A stretch of 7,278 nucleotides of DNA from Desulfonema limicola (GTDB lineage Bacteria; Desulfobacterota; Desulfobacteria; Desulfobacterales; DYRC01), in NCBI GenBank assembly GCA_020718925.1, contig DYRC01000207.1, forward strand, positions 1 to 7,278, written 5' to 3'. The notes beneath the pieces are model-generated. The model worked only from the letters and a program-made list of their open reading frames with translations, was not told where the DNA came from and did no database searches. Positions 1 to 5,650 of the stretch are shown here, in pieces. The stretch's first letter is position 1. Each line of letters opens with the position of its first letter. A program made the position numbers and the translations under genes.

Positions 1-83
1 TGCAGAATACGAAATTCATAAATATATTATGTTGTTATAAATATTATCATATAAAGTTTTGTAGAGAAAAAAAGGTGATAAAG

Positions 84-119
84 CGGCAGGCAAATAATGT
101 TTCGGGTATTTGCCTGCCG
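84..119 (-). terminator. Rho-independent terminator of the AbrB/RelE-like toxin-antitoxin operon
   Basis: Two perfect 13-base arms (84-96 and 107-119, CGGCAGGCAAATA and its reverse complement) enclose a 10-base loop. Read on the minus strand, the stem lies 26 nt after the toxin stop codon and is followed by TTTATCACC and then an uninterrupted run of seven T (73-67). The GC-rich base and trailing T-rich stretch fit an intrinsic terminator. The T run starts about 10 nt after the stem, so it is not textbook tight. The 66 bases further left are very AT-rich, and I see no gene in them. Confidence 0.75.
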
Positions 120-145
120 GTAGAAATTCATATCTGTGGTTCGGG

Positions 146-442
146 CTATTTGTACGCCGAATCATGATCCGGATGAAGCGAAACAAAAATCATAAATGCA
201 TGTTTTCTGTGAACGACTGCCCTGTGTTTTTTACTCAGCCGGACAGAATATAATTCCCGTCCATTTCCTGTTTTTACAGACTGAATTTTCTCCCAGCGAA
301 GTCCTTTGTCCAGATAAACCTGTTCCCATGTCATCGAAGCAAGTTTTTTCAACGAAGTTCTGGAAGCGGCAAAATCCTCTTTTTCCAAACCGAACCACTC
401 TTTCTGAAATTCGGGATTATTCAGATCAAGGCGGACGATCAT
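146..442 (-). CDS. RelE/ParE-like toxin of a type II toxin-antitoxin module
   Basis: This 98-residue protein probably has a RelE/ParE-like fold. In that superfamily the toxins are either mRNA interferases acting at the ribosome or gyrase poisons; which applies here cannot be read from the sequence. Features seen are GLRWEKI (residues 47-53), a basic beta-strand segment YSVRLSKKHRAVV (65-77) and the C-terminal block FVSLHPDHDSAY (86-97). This arrangement recurs in small RelE-superfamily toxins. I start it at ATG 442 rather than the in-frame ATG at 460, because 442-440 overlaps the antitoxin stop (441-439) in an ATGA junction, the usual sign of translational coupling, and the protein then begins MIVRLDL. 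It lies directly downstream of an AbrB-type antitoxin and just before a terminator. The family call is from motif memory; the subfamily is unresolved. Confidence 0.72.
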   Translation of the reverse strand: MIVRLDLNNPEFQKEWFGLEKEDFAASRTSLKKLASMTWEQVYLDKGLRWEKIQSVKTGNGRELYSVRLSKKHRAVVHRKHAFMIFVSLHPDHDSAYK

Positions 443-690
443 TTCGTTAGGCGTTCGCATATTTTTTCAGAGTCAGATTCTTCGGGAACATGATTGTCCA
501 GCCAACGATCAAATCTGTCCAGACGTTTTTTATATTCATCGGTATGAAACATCCGCTCCGAAACCGGCATAAATTCACCTGTTTTGATCTGAATAAAACC
601 TTCGCCTATCTTTTCGACGCATACGAATTTATCGGCAAATTCTTTCGGCAGCGTTACTCTGGCTTTCAAAGATACTTTTCTTATATCCAT
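439..690 (-). CDS. AbrB/MazE-type antitoxin (SpoVT-AbrB DNA-binding domain)
   Basis: The 83-residue product begins MDIRKVSLKARVTLPKEF, a swapped-hairpin AbrB-type N-terminus (residues 2 to about 40) in which the VSLKARVTLPKEF strand-turn-strand is the recognisable signature. The C-terminal half (about 41-83) is highly charged, with runs such as DEYKKRLDRFDRWLD, and is the likely toxin-wrapping tail. In this class the antitoxin binds the toxin and also represses the shared promoter. The start at 690 is chosen over an upstream in-frame start at 729 because GGAGG sits at 705-701, ten bases ahead, and because the AbrB fold begins right there. It overlaps the toxin gene by 4 nt. The antitoxin-first order is the usual one for this type. 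Confidence 0.75.
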   Translation of the reverse strand: MDIRKVSLKARVTLPKEFADKFVCVEKIGEGFIQIKTGEFMPVSERMFHTDEYKKRLDRFDRWLDNHVPEESDSEKICERLTK

Positions 691-700
691 AAAATTTGTT

Positions 701-705
701 CCTCC
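701..705 (-). promoter_or_regulatory. Shine-Dalgarno GGAGG that fixes the antitoxin start
   Basis: GGAGG read on the minus strand lies 10 nt before ATG 690. The competing upstream in-frame start at 729 would place this site inside the coding region, so it supports the shorter protein. Confidence 0.7.
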
Positions 706-758
706 GTATCGTCGGCAATCCGTTTGCATTTGTCATGAACCTTAATTTATCAGATATT

Positions 759-787
759 TTTTTAGATAGGAACTTGCTTTTTGTCAA
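759..787 (-). promoter_or_regulatory. Candidate sigma-70 promoter of the AbrB/RelE-like operon
   Basis: On the minus strand a perfect -35 box TTGACA (787-782) is followed by a 17-bp spacer and a -10-like TAAAAA (764-759, four of six consensus bases). The transcript would start near 752 and have a leader of about 60 nt before ATG 690. An AbrB-type antitoxin would be expected to autoregulate here, but I see no clear operator palindrome. Confidence 0.5.
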
Positions 788-809
788 GGGAAATGTATAA
801 TATTTCATC

Positions 810-888
810 AGACCTCTTGCAAAAGTCAATTTTCATCCAATTTCATCCAATAAAATCAAGGGGCAAATCTCAGTTTTGAAAGAGGTCT
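810..888. mobile_element. 79-bp MITE-like element or insertion-sequence remnant
   Basis: The ends form a 15-bp inverted repeat with one mismatch: AGACCTCTTGCAAAA (810-824) and TTTTGAAAGAGGTCT (874-888). The interior has no coding capacity and holds a 10-bp tandem repeat. Ends of the AGACC...TTTGCAAAA kind occur on IS5-like elements and small derivatives of them, as far as I recall. That link is from memory. I see no convincing target-site duplication: the left flank reads TTCATC and the right flank ATTAAA. It sits in the divergent space between the two toxin-antitoxin modules, 23 bp upstream of the candidate -35 box of the minus-strand operon. Confidence 0.55.
831..850. repeat. Two tandem copies of a 10-bp unit
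   Basis: TTTCATCCAA occurs twice back to back (831-840 and 841-850) inside the MITE-like element. It could be slippage or a binding site for a transposase or regulator. Confidence 0.6.
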
Positions 889-966
889 ATTAAACCGTTG
901 CAATAGGAGATGCGCCATGTTTGACACGGTCGGATGGGGGATGCGGCGTTGTGAATCCTGCCCCGG

Positions 967-1148
967 AGATTTGAATGGGAACATAACAAAGACCTGTTGA
1001 ACCAGATATACCACAGCGTTTCGTTCAGCGATGCCAGAGAAGCTTTTTTTGATCCGAAACGTGTCATCATCAGAGATGTAAAAAAGACATTATCCGCATT
1101 ATTATCGCCGGATTTTGGCGGAAAGGAAAGAAAGTCTATGAATCATAA
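967..1148 (+). pseudogene. brnT: BrnT-type toxin, broken (no start codon, central deletion, frame change)
   Basis: BrnT is the RelE-fold ribonuclease toxin of BrnT/BrnA modules. Two pieces are visible. The N-terminal piece (967-1086, first frame) reads RFEWEHNKD then HSVSFSDAREAFFDPKRV, matching the family's FEWD..KN...KHGVSF..A...F.DP start. The C-terminal piece (1089-1148, third frame) reads IIRIIIAGFWRKGKKVYES and stop, matching the family ending IRI.GAG(Y/F)WRKGKK.YE. Relative to the family as I remember it, about 25-30 residues between RDVKK and IIRII are missing, and the loss shifts the frame. The codon where ATG is expected (964-966) is CGG, and the frame is closed upstream by TGA at 952-954. 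Only the rare starts CTG (958) or TTG (997) remain. The end overlaps the antitoxin start by 11 bp, as in intact modules. It is very unlikely to be an active toxin. Confidence 0.75.
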
Positions 1149-1401
1149 CAAAGATATTATCTACACTGATGAGCCTTTGGATATGGAGATAGTAAAAGAT
1201 TTTTTACCCTCTCCTGAAGAACTCAGAAAAGCAGAAGTCAGAATCATGTATTCTGCTGATTGCAGAACTGTAAAAACCGTATCCGTTAATTTTGACAATG
1301 ATATTATTGAGTATTTCAAATCACTGGGTGATGATTATCCTTTAAAAATGAATGCGGTTTTAAAAGCATATATTGAGCATCAGAAGAATCAGCACTTATG
1401 A
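1138..1401 (+). CDS. brnA: BrnA-type antitoxin (CopG/ribbon-helix-helix), orphaned by toxin decay
   Basis: This 87-residue protein is predicted to neutralise BrnT and repress the module promoter as a ribbon-helix-helix dimer. The N-terminal part carries DFLPSPEELRKAE (residues 22-34), the toxin-contacting type of segment seen in BrnA proteins. The C-terminal part reads TVSVNFDNDIIEYFKSLG then KMNAVLKAYIEHQK: one beta-strand and two helices typical of the DNA-binding half. ATG 1138 has a purine-rich GGAAAGGAAAG stretch upstream, and it overlaps the end of the brnT remnant by 11 bp. The frame is open upstream to 955 and so could also be read as a fusion from the toxin N-terminus. No frameshift or stop is visible, so selection may still keep it, perhaps as a regulator or as an anti-toxin against BrnT elsewhere in the genome. 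Confidence 0.75.
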   Translation: MNHNKDIIYTDEPLDMEIVKDFLPSPEELRKAEVRIMYSADCRTVKTVSVNFDNDIIEYFKSLGDDYPLKMNAVLKAYIEHQKNQHL

Positions 1402-1511
1402 GGACTATCAAACAGGCGCATATCGCTTTTGATACGGTTGAATAGGAATGCGAAGGAATTTGGAAAATGTGGTCTCCGATGATCGGGGATGAGATGGTGT
1501 TTTGAATGATA

Positions 1512-2924
1512 TCAGATGGGCGCCGGGTGTATCAGCAATCTATCGTGAATATTATCAAATCCGCCATTAGACATAATCAGAATCACATCGCCGGCTTCAG
1601 CGTGTTTGAGCAAAAATTCAATAACAGATTCGGTATCTGAGAAATGATACGCGCTTTTTCCCCTGCTCTTTAAATCTACCACGAGTTTTTCAGAAGAAAA
1701 TCGCTCTGATTCAGGCACTTTATCCAAGCGGGAGGGCTTGCGGATGCAAATCATATCCGCCTCATCAAACGAATGCGGATAGACATCCTGAAACACCTGT
1801 CTCATGCTGGTGTTGGTTCGGGGTTCAAACACGGCAATCAGGCGACCATTCGGATAAAACGGCTTGACCGCGCGGATGGTTTCCTTTACCGCAGTCGGAT
1901 GATGGGCAAAATCATCCATCACCGTAATGCCGCGAACCTGCCCCCGCACTTCCTGCCGCCGTTTTACGCCGTCAAAGCTTTCCAATGCGCGGGCAATAAT
2001 TTCAGGCGAAATTCCAATGCTGTCGGCAATTCCGATGGCGGCGGTCGCATTCAGAAGATTATGTTCGCCTACCAGTTTGGTTCTGAATTTCCCGAATAAT
2101 TTCCCTGATTTGACAATCTCAAAATTCGTTATCGGCGGCTGCGGTGAAAAGCTGCCGAGTTGCCAAACCGAGTCTTGCTGTTTGCCATAACGAATCATGC
2201 GGCATTTCTGAGCCTGAATCAATTCGGTAATATTATCATCATTATCAAACGCAAACAAAGCGCTTTTCGGGGACATGCCGGAAATAAAGCGTTCAAATAC
2301 GGTTTTAACATGCGCCAAATCTTTGAAAATATCCGCATGATCAAATTCAACGCTGGTCAATATTGCCATAAACGGCTCATAATGCAGAAATTTCGCGCCT
2401 TTGTCGAAAAAAGCCGTGTCATATTCATCGCCTTCAAGCACAACAAAATCGCCGTTTCCGATGCGGTAATTGCTGTTGAAATTCTTCAAAATTCCGCCAA
2501 TCATAAATGACGGATCAAGCCCGGCTTCATATAAAATCCATGACAAAAGCGATGAGGTGGTGGTTTTGCCGTGTGTGCCGGTAACGACCAATGCTTTTTT
2601 GCCATTTACCAGAAAATGGTTTATTGCCTGCGGCATGGAGCAGTAATTCAAATCGAGCCGAAACATTTCCTGCGCTTGGGGATTATCGCGTCTGACCGCA
2701 TTGCCGACAATCACCAAATCCGGTTTATGGGCAAGGTTATCCGCGCTGAAGCCGTCTTTAATATCAATGCCTTTGTCGGCTAAAAAATCGCTCATCGGCG
2801 GATAAACGCCTGAATCCGAGCCGGTAACCTCAAAGCCCATGTCTTTGAGCATAGCCGCCACCGCGCCCATTGCGGTTCCGCAGACGGCAATGAGGTGAAT
2901 GGAAGAAATCTTTGAAGGAATCAT
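1512..2924 (-). CDS. mpl: UDP-N-acetylmuramate:L-alanyl-gamma-D-glutamyl-meso-diaminopimelate ligase (Mpl)
   Basis: Mpl is a cytoplasmic Mur-ligase-family enzyme of cell-wall recycling. It uses ATP to attach the recovered tripeptide L-Ala-gamma-D-Glu-meso-DAP to UDP-MurNAc, by-passing MurC, MurD and MurE. The 470 residues match the family's usual length. Visible landmarks from ATG 2924: the Rossmann-like N-terminus with CGTAMG (about 15-20) and SDSGVYPPMSDFL (36-48); the P-loop GTHGKTTT (116-123); the Mpl-distinguishing block GDEYDTAFFDKGAKFLHY (165-182); GEHNLLN (286-292); DDFAHHPTAV (337-346), which opens the C-terminal domain; and FEPRTNTSMR (366-375). The YPPMSDFL and DTAFFDK blocks favour Mpl over MurC. 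A GTG two codons upstream (2930) is possible, but ATG 2924 has the better distance to a GGGAA sequence. It implies meso-DAP peptidoglycan. It converges with brnA across about 110 bp and follows the receptor gene after a large palindrome. Confidence 0.9.
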   Translation of the reverse strand: MIPSKISSIHLIAVCGTAMGAVAAMLKDMGFEVTGSDSGVYPPMSDFLADKGIDIKDGFSADNLAHKPDLVIVGNAVRRDNPQAQEMFRLDLNYCSMPQAINHFLVNGKKALVVTGTHGKTTTSSLLSWILYEAGLDPSFMIGGILKNFNSNYRIGNGDFVVLEGDEYDTAFFDKGAKFLHYEPFMAILTSVEFDHADIFKDLAHVKTVFERFISGMSPKSALFAFDNDDNITELIQAQKCRMIRYGKQQDSVWQLGSFSPQPPITNFEIVKSGKLFGKFRTKLVGEHNLLNATAAIGIADSIGISPEIIARALESFDGVKRRQEVRGQVRGITVMDDFAHHPTAVKETIRAVKPFYPNGRLIAVFEPRTNTSMRQVFQDVYPHSFDEADMICIRKPSRLDKVPESERFSSEKLVVDLKSRGKSAYHFSDTESVIEFLLKHAEAGDVILIMSNGGFDNIHDRLLIHPAPI

Positions 2925-2935
2925 AATCACGCTTT

Positions 2936-3033
2936 CCCGGAAATGAATTTCCGGGCTATTATATGCCGTCCCTACGGGACTTTTTTATGTCCCGTAGGGA
3001 CAATCCATAATAGCGCGGCAATTTATTGCCGTG
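2936..3033. repeat. Large imperfect palindrome (REP/BIME-like) between the receptor gene and mpl
   Basis: The two 45-base halves (2936-2980 and 2989-3033) can pair at 35 positions by Watson-Crick rules around an 8-base loop TTTTTTAT. The core is a perfect 13-bp stem, GTCCCTACGGGAC (2968-2980) with its complement (2989-3001). The next arm, 2951-2962 with 3007-3018, matches at 11 of 12. Each outer flank is itself a small hairpin: CCCGGAAAT/ATTTCCGGG at 2936-2955 and CGGCAAT/ATTGCCG at 3016-3031. The sequence could therefore fold as one long hairpin or as three separate ones. It fills nearly all of the 128-bp gap between the receptor stop and the mpl start. On the minus strand it contains TATAAT (2963-2958) 34 nt before the mpl ATG, but there is no good -35 box at the right distance. 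It probably ends or stabilises receptor transcripts; its A/T run lies in the loop, so it is not a standard intrinsic terminator. Confidence 0.75.
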
Positions 3034-3052
3034 AGGTTATTCAATTTTGACA

Positions 3053-5587
3053 TTAAACCAATATGTCCAATTTTTCAACAAACTCTTTGAGTTTTGCTGC
3101 CATCGCATGACATTCTTCGGAAGCGCCGGCAGATTGACTGCTATATGACGCATTACTCTGAGACGCGCTGCTGATATCTGCTATCACAGCACTCATTTTT
3201 TCAATATATTGCTTCTGCTCTTCGGAGTCTGTGGCAATCTCACGGATCAGTTGAGATATTTTCACCGTGATCTCATACATATCTTTGAATATCTTGTCGG
3301 TTTTGTTTATAATATCAGAACTGTCGCTGATTCTCCGGACATTCTGGCTGATCAGGTTTTCGCTGTTTTTTGACGCCTCGCCGGATCGTTTGGCAAGATT
3401 CCGTACTTCATCGGCAACCACTGAAAATCCCGCGCCTGCTTCCCCGGATCTGGCGGCTTCAATAGCGGCATTGAGTGCCAAAAGATTTGTCTGAAATGCG
3501 ATTTCATCTATGGTTTTGATAATGCCTGATGTTTCATGGCTTGCCTTGAATATTTCAGACATCGCATCACTCAGTTCGGACATCGCCGTATTTGCCTGTA
3601 TAACAATCTGATGTGCATCATCGGTCAGTTTTTTTGACTGCCCGGCTTTATCCGCATTTTTTCTGCTTGTGGAAGATATTGTTTCAAGAGAGGACGATGT
3701 TTCATGGATGGCGGCGGATTGTTCTTCGGAGTTCTGAGCCGTCTGCTGACTTCCTATGGATACCTGTTCCGCCACCGTCATCATTTGTTCAGAACTATCC
3801 CTAAGCCCCTGAATTACAATATGAATCGGCTTGGAAATATAACCGGAAATCCATAAAGAACCGACAATAATCAGAATGATAAAAAGCAATGCGGATCCGC
3901 CGATCACATTGCTGAGATGTCTCACCGCAGCCAATGCCTTCTCACTGTCAATTTCGGCAATCAGCGCCCAGCGTGTTCCGCATACATCCAGCGGCATGTA
4001 TGCGGATAAAACCTGTCTGCCTCTGTAATCTGTTAAGATGTCAAATCCCTTATTTCCGGCAAGCGCGTTTTGTACGGATCGGGTCTCCATGCGCTCTTTA
4101 TCCGGATTTGCAAAAGATGTTTTGACAGAATATTCGGAAGAATCCGAAAACAGATCCGAACGCATCAGTTTGTCGGAACCGACCAGATATGTCCGACAGT
4201 TTATCCCCTTGCCGGATTGATCCTGTAATATCTTGTTGACATCTTCATAACTCATCTGAGCCGCGATGACAAACTCAATATTGTTTTCACTTATCATCGG
4301 CTGTGCGATAAACGCGGCGGGTTTTCCGTCAGAAGGCGGATACGGCTCAGGATCGGCAAATCCGAAAGTCCCTGTTTTCAATACCTGTTGAAACAGTTTT
4401 GCCAGCCCTGTTGCTTTATAGGGACCGTTGATCAGATTGGTGCCGTAATCTGCTTTATGAGCAACGCTGTAAAACAGATTTCCGTCAGGATAAATCAGGA
4501 ATAAATCCGTATAGCCGTACTTCCGAATATATTTGGAAAAATTATCTTCTTTCTCCCCTGTAAGCTTAGGCGCAATCACCTCTTCCAAACTGATGGTTGA
4601 AATCATTATCCAATGAATATCAGGAATATTCAGCGGCATATAGGAGCTTAACTCGATTTTTCCGCTGTCTCCTATTCGGATCATCATTCCTGATTCGCCG
4701 GATAAAGCCTTTTCGACATCGCTCCCGAAGCTGCCTTTACTGACATAGCCTTGCACCCGCTCTGTCCGATAAGCGATCTTGTCCTCTGCTTTGCCGATAA
4801 TATAAGCTTCTCCTGTATTGCCCATGCCTTCGCGGTGCTGCATAATGCTGTTAAGAGCAGCTTTGTTCAATTTAAGAACAATAATTCCGACAGATTCGCC
4901 ATATCTGACTATCGGCGCGGCGATAAAACACATAAACTGATTATTATCAGGAGGATATATTTGAAAATCCTGTACAGTGATACCTTTCAGGCTTTTTTGA
5001 AAACATCTGCCCAGGGCAGTATCTTGCAATTTCCCGGTCAGCGCGTTCTGTCCCAAATCGGGTCCTTTGTTCAGCGCATAAATAACGGTTCCCTGTCTGC
5101 TGAGAATCATCAGATCATAATAGCCGTATTCTTCTTTGAACTGCTTCAATGTGTTTTTGAAATTATATTTATCTGTAAAATCATACATGTCTTTGTTGAA
5201 ATTTCCCTGTTCATCAAATAACGAAGAAAAGGCATCCAGCGCTTTTTCAATCATGGCATTTTGGGATATGATGGCTATATCACTGCGACATTTCTTGAAA
5301 TATTCTTCTATATATGTCTTTTTAATATCCTGAGACACTTTCAGTTTTTCAAAAGCTGCCTGTCTGAAACCGGAAACCGTCTGAATCAGTCCGTCCATAT
5401 CAGCCTGACGTTCTCTGAAATAGTTGCTGATCTGTACTTTTTTCAGTTCCCGGATACTTTCCAATTGTCTGAATGCCTGTTCGGATAAAGAACGCTTCGA
5501 GCTATTCAATGCAATAAGTCCGACCACTGAAAGCGGGATAATACATGCTGCCAGAAAAGATATGGTCAGTTTGGTTTTAAGTTTCAC
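3053..5587 (-). CDS. Methyl-accepting chemotaxis protein with duplicated Cache-type periplasmic sensor, no HAMP
   Basis: This inner-membrane chemoreceptor of 844 residues is predicted to control CheA through CheW. Order of parts: TM1 (about 7-27); a helical periplasmic stretch with two copies of a roughly 40-residue unit (around 51-82 and 91-124, sharing I..YF...R.D); sensor copy 1 (about 150-345, from EYGYYDL); sensor copy 2 (about 353-555, from KYGYTDL); TM2 (about 561-582); then a cytoplasmic coiled coil with the conserved hairpin tip FQTNLLALNAAIEAARSGEA and GAGFSVVADEVRN (about 698-730). After TM2 only SKPI resembles a HAMP start; the usual second helix with its DEIG motif is missing. 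There is no CheR-docking pentapeptide at the C-terminus, which ends KLDILV. I chose GTG 5587 because AGGAG lies 7 nt upstream. The longer frame from 5617 would add ten residues encoded by the preceding terminator. The ligand is unknown. Confidence 0.88.
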   Translation of the reverse strand: MKLKTKLTISFLAACIIPLSVVGLIALNSSKRSLSEQAFRQLESIRELKKVQISNYFRERQADMDGLIQTVSGFRQAAFEKLKVSQDIKKTYIEEYFKKCRSDIAIISQNAMIEKALDAFSSLFDEQGNFNKDMYDFTDKYNFKNTLKQFKEEYGYYDLMILSRQGTVIYALNKGPDLGQNALTGKLQDTALGRCFQKSLKGITVQDFQIYPPDNNQFMCFIAAPIVRYGESVGIIVLKLNKAALNSIMQHREGMGNTGEAYIIGKAEDKIAYRTERVQGYVSKGSFGSDVEKALSGESGMMIRIGDSGKIELSSYMPLNIPDIHWIMISTISLEEVIAPKLTGEKEDNFSKYIRKYGYTDLFLIYPDGNLFYSVAHKADYGTNLINGPYKATGLAKLFQQVLKTGTFGFADPEPYPPSDGKPAAFIAQPMISENNIEFVIAAQMSYEDVNKILQDQSGKGINCRTYLVGSDKLMRSDLFSDSSEYSVKTSFANPDKERMETRSVQNALAGNKGFDILTDYRGRQVLSAYMPLDVCGTRWALIAEIDSEKALAAVRHLSNVIGGSALLFIILIIVGSLWISGYISKPIHIVIQGLRDSSEQMMTVAEQVSIGSQQTAQNSEEQSAAIHETSSSLETISSTSRKNADKAGQSKKLTDDAHQIVIQANTAMSELSDAMSEIFKASHETSGIIKTIDEIAFQTNLLALNAAIEAARSGEAGAGFSVVADEVRNLAKRSGEASKNSENLISQNVRRISDSSDIINKTDKIFKDMYEITVKISQLIREIATDSEEQKQYIEKMSAVIADISSASQSNASYSSQSAGASEECHAMAAKLKEFVEKLDILV

Positions 5588-5594
5588 AAGACGA

Positions 5595-5599
5595 CTCCT
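5595..5599 (-). promoter_or_regulatory. Shine-Dalgarno AGGAG that fixes the receptor start at GTG 5587
   Basis: AGGAG on the minus strand lies 7 nt before GTG 5587 and directly follows the T-run of the terminator hairpin. This spacing, and the membrane anchor that starts at once with KLKTKLTISFL, favour the GTG over the upstream in-frame GTG at 5617. Confidence 0.7.
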
Positions 5600-5629
5600 A
5601 AAAAAAAGGGCAATCACGGGGGATTGCCC
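5600..5629 (-). terminator. Rho-independent terminator between the binding-protein gene and the receptor gene
   Basis: On the minus strand GGGCAATC (5629-5622), the loop CCCCGT and GATTGCCC (5615-5608) form an 8-bp stem, immediately followed by eight T (5607-5600). It starts 21 nt after the binding-protein stop codon. It should end most transcription before the receptor, or attenuate read-through. The receptor's ribosome-binding site starts right after the T-run, so any receptor mRNA made from upstream would carry this hairpin at its translation start. Confidence 0.85.
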
Positions 5630-5650
5630 CTACGAATTTTATCAGATAGT

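Noticed and set aside
917..1000. Short plus-strand frame starting ATG 917 with AGGAGA six bases ahead, 27 codons
   Set aside because: The peptide resembles nothing I know, and it overlaps the brnT remnant in another frame. The good ribosome-site spacing may be left from the original toxin start region, but it is not enough to call a gene.
1398..1445. ATG overlapping the brnA stop (ATGA) and opening a 15-codon frame
   Set aside because: It is too short and has no recognisable motif; probably chance or the end of an eroded gene.
1474..1498. Hairpin CTCCG...CGGGG near the 3' ends of brnA and mpl
   Set aside because: The stem is only five pairs including a wobble, with no T-run on either strand, so I do not call it a terminator.
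5588..5617. Ten-residue N-terminal extension of the receptor from GTG 5617
   Set aside because: Those codons are the terminator stem and T-run, and the clear AGGAG lies between them and GTG 5587. The extension is an artefact of choosing the longest frame.
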